DNA of 64,000 nt from contig CAJOEV010000004.1 in the NCBI GenBank assembly GCA_905233545.1, positions 23,317 to 87,316 of the forward strand, in the 5' to 3' direction. How positions within the stretch are numbered: position 1 is the stretch's first letter; every line of letters begins with the position of its first letter. Origin of the DNA: an uncultured Eubacterium sp. (lineage in GTDB: Bacteria; Bacillota; Clostridia; Oscillospirales; Acutalibacteraceae). Shown here piece after piece: positions 25,540 to 33,869 of this stretch. Position numbers and translations under genes: made by a program. The notes below the pieces were generated by a model. It made no database searches and was not told the DNA's origin. It saw only the letters and a list, made by a program, of their open reading frames with translations.

Positions 25540-26421
25540 CTATAGCCTTACTTTAGCATCATCCTGACGATCCCAAGTATGTATTTGAGCGATTGACAAA
25601 AATTCAGTTCCGTAATCTGCAGTAATCTTTGCGCACAAAAAGCTTTTATCAAACGGCTTATAGTACACATCGTAGTAGCCTTCATCAGAATATAATAGCA
25701 ATTGAAGGCAATCCCCTCTATACTCAAATGAAATAACATATGCAAAATCAATCGGTGTAATCTTATTTGGTTGATCCTCATCATTTATTACAATATATTC
25801 ACGATTATTAAAACCGGAAAACATATAGTATGCTTTCAAATCATGAAAATAGCTTTCAATAAGAGTTATTGCCACTACAACTAAACAGAGCAAAAGTGTT
25901 TTTATAGAAGGAATGGATTTTTCGTTATAAAACATACAAAAATTCAGTACTAAGTATATAACGCCGGTTAATATAAGAATTGCCCTAACATTACGATTAA
26001 AAAATTCTTTTAAAAACAGCAATGAAAAGAAACAAAATCTAAGAATTTGTGCAAGTTCCCAAATCCCGAAGTTGTCAAAAAAGTCTATAATGCTGATATA
26101 ATTTATGGTTTCAACAGTTAAATAAATTAGGGATGAACTCATTGCAATTATTGTTGAGCATAGAATCAGGTTGCTTATAGTTTTTTTGCTGTTCCTAAAC
26201 CTTATTGTTAAAGGCAGAGAAGACATAACAATAAAAATAGTCATAGAGAGAATCATCAAATAATCAAGCATATAGCATAAAGCATAAGGTCTTGTCAATC
26301 GAACCCAGACATCACATTCGTAAACCATTGTCAGAAAAGCTAAGACAGGTAAAATAATAGCTGAAAAAAGTTTAAATATCTGGGCTCTTCTTATATGATT
26401 TTTAAAAATATTTAATCCCAC
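25540..26421 (-). CDS. Polytopic membrane protein with a C-terminal soluble domain
   Basis: 293 residues. Six or so hydrophobic helices fill residues 15-195; the last 95 residues are hydrophilic and beta-rich (VISFEYRGDCLQLLLYSDEGYY), perhaps a small sensory domain. The start is GTG at 26421 with AAAGGAG upstream, overlapping the preceding gene by 10 bases. Function unknown. Confidence 0.62.
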   Translation of the reverse strand: MGLNIFKNHIRRAQIFKLFSAIILPVLAFLTMVYECDVWVRLTRPYALCYMLDYLMILSMTIFIVMSSLPLTIRFRNSKKTISNLILCSTIIAMSSSLIYLTVETINYISIIDFFDNFGIWELAQILRFCFFSLLFLKEFFNRNVRAILILTGVIYLVLNFCMFYNEKSIPSIKTLLLCLVVVAITLIESYFHDLKAYYMFSGFNNREYIVINDEDQPNKITPIDFAYVISFEYRGDCLQLLLYSDEGYYDVYYKPFDKSFLCAKITADYGTEFLSIAQIHTWDRQDDAKVRL

Positions 26422-26990
26422 AATCTTTCTCTCCTTTCGAAAAACCTTATTATTTGCTCAATTGAATTACCTGTTAAACTAAGTGTTGACAAGGCTGTAA
26501 TAGTCGTCAAATTATTGAATTTCAGTTTATAATCAATTACGATTAAAATGATGCCTGATGAAAACACTGCAACTTCTAAGGCAGGTCCGCCTTTTCTTAG
26601 ATTTGCAAAAGTCAATCTGTTTAAATAAGAAACTACAAACGGAACGTAAAAAAGCAGCAAATTGATTATTATTGCCCTTAAAAATGTTTCTGTTATCTCG
26701 TTATTGTTTATAAGGGAAAGCAGAACCTCTGAAGCAAGTATTAAAGAAAGAAAAAATTTCGAAAGCCTTGCAAAATACCCCTCTTCACAATCGAAATGAT
26801 TCGCACAATATGAAACCGCATTAAGAGCAATTAAACTCACAAGAGCAATCCTAAATCGTACAGTCACTTCTTGTTGTGCATATAAAGCTTTGATAACAAA
26901 AATTATAAAGGAAGTAATAAACACAATGAATCCTGTTGTTGACTGGGTACACGATTTAAGATTGTATTTTTTCTTTGTATTATCGTTCAT
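26412..26990 (-). CDS. Polytopic membrane protein
   Basis: 192 residues with about five hydrophobic helices and an ATG preceded by GGGAGG. It overlaps and presumably partners with the next membrane protein. No family recognised. Confidence 0.6.
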   Translation of the reverse strand: MNDNTKKKYNLKSCTQSTTGFIVFITSFIIFVIKALYAQQEVTVRFRIALVSLIALNAVSYCANHFDCEEGYFARLSKFFLSLILASEVLLSLINNNEITETFLRAIIINLLLFYVPFVVSYLNRLTFANLRKGGPALEVAVFSSGIILIVIDYKLKFNNLTTITALSTLSLTGNSIEQIIRFFERRERLWD

Positions 26991-27024
26991 TTTTCAACCT
27001 CCCATAAGTATTAATCTTTGCTTA

Positions 27025-27273
27025 TTAATCATCGTCGAAAAGCGATTCTAACACAACTTCTACCATATCAAATTCTTCACCGCTTAACGGATAAAGAACA
27101 GGGTCACATTCACAAGGATTGAATCTTGAAGCAAAGACTTTAGTCATACCATCTGTAGGATCAACACTTCCGTCTGTATAAGCTATGTAATGATTATTGT
27201 TCAGTTCAAATGTAAATAAAACGGTCATTTCTACTGCGCCGTCATCAGTTTCAACGATAAATGTATCATTCAT
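27025..27273 (-). CDS. DUF1292-like small acidic protein
   Basis: 82 residues beginning MNDTFIVETDDGAVEMTVLFTFELNNNHYIAYTDG, the pattern of DUF1292 (YrzB-like). Start 27273 is supported by GGAGG 7 bases upstream. It is the first gene after the AACC-type promoter 2 and leads the operon with two membrane proteins and the metallophosphoesterase. Confidence 0.75.
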   Translation of the reverse strand: MNDTFIVETDDGAVEMTVLFTFELNNNHYIAYTDGSVDPTDGMTKVFASRFNPCECDPVLYPLSGEEFDMVEVVLESLFDDD

Positions 27274-27304
27274 AAAAATACCTCCAATATCTTTTCTCAT
27301 CTAT

Positions 27305-27346
27305 ATCGTATCATGAGCCTTCGTATGTTCAGTGTTATTTGGTTTT
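27305..27346 (-). promoter_or_regulatory. AACC-type promoter 2 (upstream of 27273)
   Basis: Minus strand: AAAACCAAATAACA begins at 27346; 30 bases after the CC comes TACGAT (27310-27305). No -35 box. Confidence 0.55.
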
Positions 27347-27418
27347 AATACGATTTATAGAAGCCAGAAGGGAACCAAGTAACTGATCCCCTTCCGACAG
27401 TATTCTTAACTGCTGCAT

Positions 27419-27586
27419 TCAAAGGATTGCAAACATCAAAGCAATGACAATGATTACAATCACAACTTTAGCAACAAGAAACGCTATATAACAAAGTTCA
27501 AGTTTAATGCGGATAATATCTCTCACAATATAGAATAATACTAAGCCCAAAACGACAAACATAAAGATTGCCTTAAGTATATTCAT
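27419..27586 (-). CDS. Small two-helix membrane protein, 55 residues
   Basis: Starts MNILKAIFMFVVLGLVLFYI, then a short charged linker (VRDIIRIKLE) and a second very hydrophobic helix. AAGGA lies 9 bases before the ATG. It begins 15 bases after the stop of the OmpA-like lipoprotein gene, so it closes that operon. It could be a small membrane subunit or a toxin-like peptide; nothing in the sequence decides. Confidence 0.65.
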   Translation of the reverse strand: MNILKAIFMFVVLGLVLFYIVRDIIRIKLELCYIAFLVAKVVIVIIVIALMFAIL

Positions 27587-27600
27587 ATGTATTCACTTCC

Positions 27601-28788
27601 TTATAAAAAGGATTCGGGATCAGAAGTTATTAGAACGAAACGATTTTTAGCTGCTTCTTGAGGTATTAAGTTACCATTGCTATCTAAATCACGAACCCTC
27701 AATGGCGAATTTTTATCACGACCTATTGCAATAATTCGAATTTCGTTCGTCACATTCTGCTCTCGTAGAAGCTTTTCGACGGTTTGACATCTTGCTTTGC
27801 TGAGTTCTTTACAAAATGTTTCACTGTCATAGCTGGCAGTCGATCCAATAAGATATATAGTTTTTCCGCTACGAATAATTGTAGGAGCGATATTTGCAAA
27901 AATAGCTTTTGCTGCTTTTTCATCAATAAGTTTCGCTGAGTTTTTCTCAAATTGTAACTGCTCGTTATCAAGAATAACTTCAATTGTTTCTGGATTAAGA
28001 GCGTTTTGGGGTATTTTCACAGGTGTCACTTCCGGGTATCCTTCAGTATCAACAACTGATGACGACTTGTCATTTAAGAAGTCAACGGTACCGCCTTTAG
28101 CTTTAATTAGTGTTGTATAGAAGTTTTCCAATGCATTAAGCTGTGAGGTATCCGGTGTCTGCTGAACATCTCTATTGACATCACCCAGGTTAAGCCATAC
28201 CACATGTATTCCGCTTAAGTCTTTGACATACTCAGACACTTCATCCGCCAATAGGTCAATATTAGTATTAAAGATATTGAACGATAACATATTCAGTATA
28301 CCCTTGGTACTGAAGCCGTTCGATAATACATAAATTGTTCTTCTGGTCCCCACCGTATCTGATGCAGTTACCGAGTCGATTGCTAAATTAATTGCTGATA
28401 TCAAATCTATTTCTCTTGATTGAGGAGTGGCGACAGATATAGCTGTTGAAAGGCTGTTAATTGCATTTTTTGCCTTCTGTCGGGTTCGGCTTTGTGATTT
28501 ATTATTCTCGTCCTTTTCCACTCTCTGTTCTGAAATAATAAACGGATCCCCGTCTGCTAAGATTGCTGAAACTTTACCTTCAGACAACGCTGCCGCGCGG
28601 ACATCGTCGTTGAGTCTTTGAGAATTCAAAGACAGCATACCGCTGAGGGCGTTTTTTGAAATGAGGATCGCCACTGAACTCTGCTGAGTAGCAGAGTCGG
28701 GGCTGTTCAATCCGTGACATCCTGTAAATAAAGTAATTATAATAGTCAATACTGTGATAATAGAAATGATACTTGTAATCTTTTTCAT
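27601..28788 (-). CDS. Lipoprotein with an OmpA/MotB-like C-terminal domain
   Basis: 395 residues. The signal peptide ends in the lipobox LFTGC (Cys24), so it is lipid-anchored outside. The middle (about 40-250) has alternating strand/helix segments such as RRTIYVLSNGFSTKG and SGIHVVWLNLGDVN, loosely like a vWA domain without a clear MIDAS. The C-terminal 130 residues have the OmpA/MotB pattern: LQFEKNSAKLIDEKAA, KTIYLIGSTAS, LSKARCQTVEKLL and IRIIAIGRDKNS. Such domains bind peptidoglycan. It overlaps the preceding membrane-protein gene by ATGA, so the two probably form a membrane-wall complex. Confidence 0.78.
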   Translation of the reverse strand: MKKITSIISIITVLTIIITLFTGCHGLNSPDSATQQSSVAILISKNALSGMLSLNSQRLNDDVRAAALSEGKVSAILADGDPFIISEQRVEKDENNKSQSRTRQKAKNAINSLSTAISVATPQSREIDLISAINLAIDSVTASDTVGTRRTIYVLSNGFSTKGILNMLSFNIFNTNIDLLADEVSEYVKDLSGIHVVWLNLGDVNRDVQQTPDTSQLNALENFYTTLIKAKGGTVDFLNDKSSSVVDTEGYPEVTPVKIPQNALNPETIEVILDNEQLQFEKNSAKLIDEKAAKAIFANIAPTIIRSGKTIYLIGSTASYDSETFCKELSKARCQTVEKLLREQNVTNEIRIIAIGRDKNSPLRVRDLDSNGNLIPQEAAKNRFVLITSDPESFL

Positions 28789-29618
28789 GATAGCATCTCC
28801 TTTGAATTTTTGAATGAGTCCACGACCGCTTGAGAGTTGTCGGTGACATCGTTAATGGCGTCAGCGTTTAAATTTTTCCCAGGCATCAGCTTGTCTCTAA
28901 ACGAAATTTTCTGGCTAACTGTATTTGCCCTAACTACTTCTTGAGCGGCATTTTGATTAGTCATGTCGTTTTCGTTAAGCTCTGCTGCACCAATAGTTGA
29001 ATACTCAAATTGTGCAGCAGCAAGCTTTGCTATAGTTTTATAATTTCTGTTGAAATACTTTAACATTGCCGACTTCTTAATACTTTCCTCAGTGCGAGCT
29101 ACGCCCAAAGCAAAGCAAAAGATAGATGATGCAACACTGGAAACAATAAACAACCATCCCATCCCGGCAGCCAATTCAAATCCACCGAAACTTGTTGCAG
29201 AAGCGTCAAGACTTGACGTGTCTCCCAACAAATCAGGGGCTACTGAAAGTTTTATGATAGAAAGCGGAATTTGCATTGCAACAAAAGATATTTCAATGAG
29301 AACAAACATAATGATATCAACGAGTTTGTTCTCTTTGTTTCCTTTAACAATTGCTCGAAAATGAATTCCCGCCATATCCTGAGGAACATTGAGAAGAATG
29401 CTTGCCATAAGCGTTATGACAAATGTTAAAACCGGATCTTCATCCAACTTCGAATGTATCGTTGCTAATGTGAGCACAGCTTCTGAAACAACGCATAATG
29501 CAATTAAGATTATGCGATATTTATCCCGAAGAAACCATGGCATAGATTCTTCTATCGCCTTTTGTGCTGATTTTTCGACACTCTTAATGACAGAAACAGA
29601 GTTATATTTCTCATTCAT
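28785..29618 (-). CDS. Membrane protein with four helices
   Basis: 277 residues. Hydrophobic helices at about 35-53, 63-80, 101-121 and 152-178; a long soluble C-terminal tail (from about 195). GGAGG lies 8 bases before the ATG. It overlaps both neighbours by 4 bases (ATGA), so it is expressed with the OmpA-like lipoprotein. It does not look like MotA/TolQ/ZorA. Function unknown. Confidence 0.68.
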   Translation of the reverse strand: MNEKYNSVSVIKSVEKSAQKAIEESMPWFLRDKYRIILIALCVVSEAVLTLATIHSKLDEDPVLTFVITLMASILLNVPQDMAGIHFRAIVKGNKENKLVDIIMFVLIEISFVAMQIPLSIIKLSVAPDLLGDTSSLDASATSFGGFELAAGMGWLFIVSSVASSIFCFALGVARTEESIKKSAMLKYFNRNYKTIAKLAAAQFEYSTIGAAELNENDMTNQNAAQEVVRANTVSQKISFRDKLMPGKNLNADAINDVTDNSQAVVDSFKNSKEMLS

Positions 29619-29983
29619 TCTAAGACCTCCTTTATGAAATTCTCGTTAAATGCAATCATTTCTTCAATAATATCAATTACACAAAGTTCACGCTTAGCCA
29701 GTTCTTCAATACTCTTGTTTGTACGTCTATGACTAGCCGATTGAGCATTAATCTTGGATATTTCAAGCACTTCGTTTGATTCATATACAGAATCACGAGC
29801 CTCTGCACAATCCTCGTCAAGATCCGTTGAATCAATAAACTTGTTGTCATCTTTATCAAGATGCTCACAGAAACGGACATATTCATCTGACTGAACATAA
29901 TCTATTGCTGTCTTACCATACAAATGCGTAGTGGCAAATTCATCGATTGAATTGTAGGTAATGTCCTTCTTTTTATTCTTCAA
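29615..29983 (-). CDS. Uncharacterised acidic protein
   Basis: 122 residues, very acidic in the middle (DLDEDCAEARDSVYESNEV), mostly helical. The start is TTG at 29983, with GGAGG 8 bases upstream. It overlaps the preceding gene by 11 bases and the next by 4. No family recognised. Confidence 0.55.
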   Translation of the reverse strand: MKNKKKDITYNSIDEFATTHLYGKTAIDYVQSDEYVRFCEHLDKDDNKFIDSTDLDEDCAEARDSVYESNEVLEISKINAQSASHRRTNKSIEELAKRELCVIDIIEEMIAFNENFIKEVLE

Positions 29984-30557
29984 TGTGATCGCCTCCGTTC
30001 ATAATGTTATTAACTAAGTCTGAGTAAACTTCCTCAAAAGATTCGGTATTTAACTCAACATCAGCATCAACATATTTCAAGTAGTTGTTAATGCTTGCAT
30101 TAGTGTAATGATAAGCGCTCATAATTAACCGAGAGATGATACCAACAGCAGTATCAATAAAGGCCTTTTCCTCGTTAACCTCATCAGCAATTGACGCATA
30201 CTGTGACATAGCATTAATATTTGCTTTGTTTACACGAGTATTCTCGCGTTTCTGTTTGCGTTCATCACTGTATTTAACGGGTTCTCTGGGTGAATCAACC
30301 GTCGCTTTTGCACGACTAAGTTTATCATCGGCGGTTTTTACAATTATGAGGGATTCAAGAATTTCAGTTTCAAGATTTTTCAACTCTTCTTCGATGAATT
30401 TGTTGAACAATGAATACCTTCTGTCGATTTCTTCTTGTACCTTCCCTTTTCGGCTATCAAGCTTTCCTTTGACAAAAAGCAACAGCCAATTGTTGCAAAA
30501 CTTGAATGATATCTTTCTCTTTTCAAGCCTTTCAATGATTTCTTTTTTATCGTTCAT
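29973..30557 (-). CDS. Uncharacterised helical protein
   Basis: 194 residues from start 30557, where AGGAGGTG lies 7 bases upstream. Highly charged N-terminal helices (KKEIIERLEKRKISFKF, then NKFIEEELKNLETEI) suggest a coiled coil. No enzymatic motif. It is inside the operon that starts at 30854. Confidence 0.55.
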   Translation of the reverse strand: MNDKKEIIERLEKRKISFKFCNNWLLLFVKGKLDSRKGKVQEEIDRRYSLFNKFIEEELKNLETEILESLIIVKTADDKLSRAKATVDSPREPVKYSDERKQKRENTRVNKANINAMSQYASIADEVNEEKAFIDTAVGIISRLIMSAYHYTNASINNYLKYVDADVELNTESFEEVYSDLVNNIMNGGDHIEE

Positions 30558-30575
30558 AGTTTTCACCTCCTAATA

Positions 30576-30854
30576 TCATTCGAGAATATCTTCTGTAAAG
30601 TTTGTTTCGATGAATGTATCAAGTCCTATTATTACTAATGTAAGATATTCAATAAACTGCTCTTTTTTCTGTAAATCATCACATTCCATTCCACAAGCAG
30701 CAATAATGGCAACTCTTTCGCAAATTTTTTCGCCTGCTTTGTGAAATAAAAATTCTGCCTTTAAATCCTGTATAAATTGCATAGAAGTTTCCTTATTGCA
30801 TTCTTCTGAAAGCTCAGGCTCTTTTCCAATTGTGTTTCCATCAAAATCAAACAT
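30576..30854 (-). CDS. Uncharacterised small protein
   Basis: 92 residues beginning MFDFDGNTIGKEPELSEECN, helical, with scattered cysteines. AAAGGAG lies 8 bases before the ATG. It is the first gene after AACC-type promoter 3 and heads the operon running through the OmpA-like lipoprotein and the 55-residue membrane protein. Confidence 0.58.
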   Translation of the reverse strand: MFDFDGNTIGKEPELSEECNKETSMQFIQDLKAEFLFHKAGEKICERVAIIAACGMECDDLQKKEQFIEYLTLVIIGLDTFIETNFTEDILE

Positions 30855-30883
30855 TTTAATGTCTCCTTTCTTTTGTTATCTAT

Positions 30884-30925
30884 ATTCTATGCCTAATGGT
30901 GACTCAATTTTGTTTTTTTGGTTCT
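30884..30925 (-). promoter_or_regulatory. AACC-type promoter 3 (upstream of 30854)
   Basis: Minus strand: AGAACCAAAAAAACAAAA begins at 30925; 30 bases after the CC comes TAGAAT (30889-30884). The motif overlaps the stop codon of the preceding gene. No -35 box. Confidence 0.6.
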
Positions 30926-32591
30926 AGAAGTCTTCCTCGTATTCTAAACGATTCTTCTTTGCCCACTTTTTAAATACACGATATGCATATTTCAGCACCT
31001 CAATGGGTTCGTTGTTTTTTATCAGAGCCTGCTCTATCCTGTATCCGTATCTACTGATTTCTATAGCAGCAACAGTCTTTGAGGCATTGTTTTTCATGAG
31101 AACAACCGGATTTTTTTCGTTTGCGTTCCTTTCATTTAAGCAATTATTGAGTTCTAAACTAGTCTTTTTTGCCTCGTTTGTGCTTTTTAGAAAGCAAAAT
31201 GTAAAATCATCAATTCTCCCCTCAATCTTTAATTCCTCCGGTATTTCAAAAGGCAATGAATATGGTTCATTAATGCGAAAGAGCGAAGACAATCTATATT
31301 CATCAAAAAACTCGTTAAATTCGTTTTTTATTTCTGAAAGCGTTTTGCAATTTTCAATCTCTTTTAAATGGTCGTTAAGCAATGCATAATTCTTACAGTA
31401 TTCAATAAACTCATTAAGATTCCATTTAATAAGATTTGTAATTTCACGTCCTTCGTTATTCGAACAACGAATCCTGATAAACTCGCTGATACCAGGAAAG
31501 CTATGCATATTACGCAATAGAATCAACGCATTAAGTGTGCTATAGTTCAGAATTGAACAAAACAGATCAATATTATTAAGGCACGAAAAAAGCGACTCCA
31601 ATTCTTCAATATAGATTAGAAATTCGGTATTTTTGTATATAGACCTACGAATACATTTTGTTTTAGGTAAACTACACTGTTCAAAAAGCTTTACCGCATC
31701 AAATGACTGCAAGGATTCGCATACTTCTTCAAAGCTTTCTTCAATTTCGTAACTCCCTTTCTTAAAGGGAATGCTTTTATAGAAATTAGCGTTATAACCC
31801 TTGAATCGATTCATCATTATAATATCTTGAAAAGAGATTATCTCTTCATTAAACGGGAATTCGATAAGCCAATAATTCTTTAGTTGGTTGATTAAGAATT
31901 CCCGAACGGCTTTATTACAAGTAATTATTGTAAAGCATGGATCATTTGTTATCCGATCAAAACAGGTTGTTATATCTTTTTCGAACAGTGTTTTCTCATC
32001 AAAGCCTTCAACCGAAAGAAAAGCCTTACCTGAGTTTAAATCTAGTTTCAAAACCTCATGTTCAATACCGTTAAGCATTTTCTCTTCAATATCAACATTT
32101 TTCTCTGAAACTGAAATAATAGCTGAAATCAGTTCTGCCATATTCATTATTTCAACTTTTACGAACAGCTCGTCTTGTTCTTTAAACATTACAATTGATC
32201 TTTTGTCGCATCGACCAGGTACGCCTTGTTTGATTGTGTTTCCACAATGAGGACATTTAATGCTTTTTACGCCTCCAAAAAACGAATCAAGGTTTATCAA
32301 GATTTTATTATTTACAGGCTTGCCGAATTCAAGTTGCTCGTTCTGATAAAGAGCGTCAATCACTTCAACAGGGACAGTTCTTTTTGCAGCGGGAAATAAT
32401 TGCCCGGGTAGGATTTTGCCGTCACATATTGGGCATTTAACAAATTCGTATTTCAGGTTGATTTTTTCATTGTTTAGGTTTTCCATCGATGTATACTGAG
32501 CAATCATATCTTTATTGAACATTTCCAACAATTCTTCTATTTCAACGATTTCTGTCGCTTTTTCAATCTCAAACTCGCTGTTTATAAACAT
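30924..32591 (-). CDS. Zn-ribbon protein with a PcfJ-like C-terminus
   Basis: 555 residues from ATG 32591 (GAGGTG 6 bases upstream). Two CxxC pairs (Cys53/56 and Cys113/116, in VKCPICDG and IKCPHCGN) form a likely zinc ribbon. The C-terminal 130 residues (SLELNNCLNER, then KNNASKTVAAIEISRYGYRIEQ) resemble PcfJ-like proteins found on plasmids and integrative elements, whose biochemical role is unclear. The centre is unrecognised. It is transcribed from AACC-type promoter 4 and is followed by the operon of promoter 3. Confidence 0.6.
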   Translation of the reverse strand: MFINSEFEIEKATEIVEIEELLEMFNKDMIAQYTSMENLNNEKINLKYEFVKCPICDGKILPGQLFPAAKRTVPVEVIDALYQNEQLEFGKPVNNKILINLDSFFGGVKSIKCPHCGNTIKQGVPGRCDKRSIVMFKEQDELFVKVEIMNMAELISAIISVSEKNVDIEEKMLNGIEHEVLKLDLNSGKAFLSVEGFDEKTLFEKDITTCFDRITNDPCFTIITCNKAVREFLINQLKNYWLIEFPFNEEIISFQDIIMMNRFKGYNANFYKSIPFKKGSYEIEESFEEVCESLQSFDAVKLFEQCSLPKTKCIRRSIYKNTEFLIYIEELESLFSCLNNIDLFCSILNYSTLNALILLRNMHSFPGISEFIRIRCSNNEGREITNLIKWNLNEFIEYCKNYALLNDHLKEIENCKTLSEIKNEFNEFFDEYRLSSLFRINEPYSLPFEIPEELKIEGRIDDFTFCFLKSTNEAKKTSLELNNCLNERNANEKNPVVLMKNNASKTVAAIEISRYGYRIEQALIKNNEPIEVLKYAYRVFKKWAKKNRLEYEEDF

Positions 32592-32627
32592 TTTCAACAC
32601 CTCGTTTCTAAATATTTCTATACTTTA

Positions 32628-32669
32628 TAGATATCACATCCTTTGTAGAGCATTTGAAAATTTGGTTTT
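32628..32669 (-). promoter_or_regulatory. AACC-type promoter 4 (upstream of 32591)
   Basis: Minus strand: AAAACCAAATTTTCAAA begins at 32669; 30 bases after the CC comes TATCTA (32633-32628). No -35 box. Confidence 0.55.
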
Positions 32670-32685
32670 TCAAAAAGAAAAAGCA

Positions 32686-32703
32686 GCGATTCAATTGAAT
32701 CGC
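32686..32703 (-). terminator. Terminator of the kinase gene
   Basis: Perfect 18-bp palindrome GCGATTCAATTGAATCGC followed on the minus strand by TGCTTTTTCTTTTT. Confidence 0.75.
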
Positions 32704-32723
32704 CACTTTCGTAGTTTGACTTA

Positions 32724-33869
32724 TTATTCTTCGCTTACAGAAACATCCGCAAATAAATCTTCATCAATATCAAGATTAAAATCTTTTATTATCTTCTCAG
32801 CATTGTCTCGGATTACTTCTGGATGAATACCTTTGTTTTCGTGGATTTCTCTTAAAATTGATAAATCACGTATTAATCTATCTACTGAACTGCATCTATA
32901 AAAAGAATCTGATAATGAATAGCTAATAATATCCGACAATTTATTGATAAACCCTTGACTACAATTATACTTCTCTTTCAAGAATTCACAAGAATCATCA
33001 GTTATAATGTTGTTATAATTGTATATTTTAAAATTCTTTTCAGTTTCACATAGCATATAGATTTCGCTTGACGAAAACAAAAGACTAATTAATGTAGTAA
33101 CCAACATATAAACATCTGTAGATTTATCATACAATCCATCATATGCTTCGGAAGGTGCAAACGGTTCAGAACTGCTGATTTTGGAAAATTTTCCGCTAGC
33201 AAGTTTTGTAATAGTATCAGTATCTAACATTTTTATATTGAACTGCTTACTATTATCAACTCTGTCAATATTATATAGAAAATTACTTGGCTTTATGTCT
33301 CGGTGGATTAGATTTTTTCTATGAAGAACTCTAATAATCTCTGCCATTTTAATTACGACATCAATTATATCTTCAATTGCATCGAATTTAAAATGATGGT
33401 AGTTTTCATATTCGATGCCGTTATCAAAATCATCATCAAAATAAATACTAAATGCTTTGTATGAACCGATACTTTTACAATCTGATTCAGCATAATCAAT
33501 CGTTATACTATTGTTGTTTATGTCAAATAAACAATTATCAAAACCATAAATATCAACTATATGTTTTCTTAGGGCTGGCATTCTTTGTAGTCTGGCTAAA
33601 TTTCTAATCGATCTTTCCATTGATATGTATTTTTTTAGAAAAGATGCACTATTTGATGTTTGCGCAGGTAGTATTTTTATCGCCGTTATGCAGTTATCGT
33701 TATACACGTATTCTGTCGCAAATCCGATTGGTTCAAAAACCTTTAATATCACTTTTTTACCATCAAAGTTATCATCGTATAATGTACCTCTATATGTAAC
33801 ATAATTTGCACCTCGTCCTATAGATTCATTATCTACACAAATATAACCATTTTTATATTTAAATTTCAA
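32724..33869 (-). CDS. Serine/threonine protein kinase
   Basis: 381 residues, soluble, with an active-looking kinase core: IGRGANYVTYRG (glycine loop), VILKVFEP (catalytic Lys), LIHRDIKPSNFL (catalytic loop with Asp) and MLDTDTIT in place of the DFG, which keeps the metal-binding Asp. The C-terminal part ends with an acidic tail. It starts with TTG at 33869 and overlaps the preceding gene by 11 bases. A PP2C phosphatase lies two genes upstream, giving a kinase/phosphatase pair within one operon. Target proteins are unknown; other cargo products are candidates. Confidence 0.85.
   Translation of the reverse strand: MKFKYKNGYICVDNESIGRGANYVTYRGTLYDDNFDGKKVILKVFEPIGFATEYVYNDNCITAIKILPAQTSNSASFLKKYISMERSIRNLARLQRMPALRKHIVDIYGFDNCLFDINNNSITIDYAESDCKSIGSYKAFSIYFDDDFDNGIEYENYHHFKFDAIEDIIDVVIKMAEIIRVLHRKNLIHRDIKPSNFLYNIDRVDNSKQFNIKMLDTDTITKLASGKFSKISSSEPFAPSEAYDGLYDKSTDVYMLVTTLISLLFSSSEIYMLCETEKNFKIYNYNNIITDDSCEFLKEKYNCSQGFINKLSDIISYSLSDSFYRCSSVDRLIRDLSILREIHENKGIHPEVIRDNAEKIIKDFNLDIDEDLFADVSVSEE

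Noticed and set aside
27601..29618. Zorya ZorA/ZorB for the membrane-lipoprotein pair
   Set aside because: The four-helix partner lacks MotA/TolQ-like features, and the OmpA protein is a lipoprotein, not a single-helix MotB-like protein. No ZorC/D/E is visible.
32724..33869. Calling the cargo kinase a pseudokinase because DFG reads DTD
   Set aside because: The HRD loop and the catalytic Lys are intact and the metal-binding Asp remains, so activity is likely.
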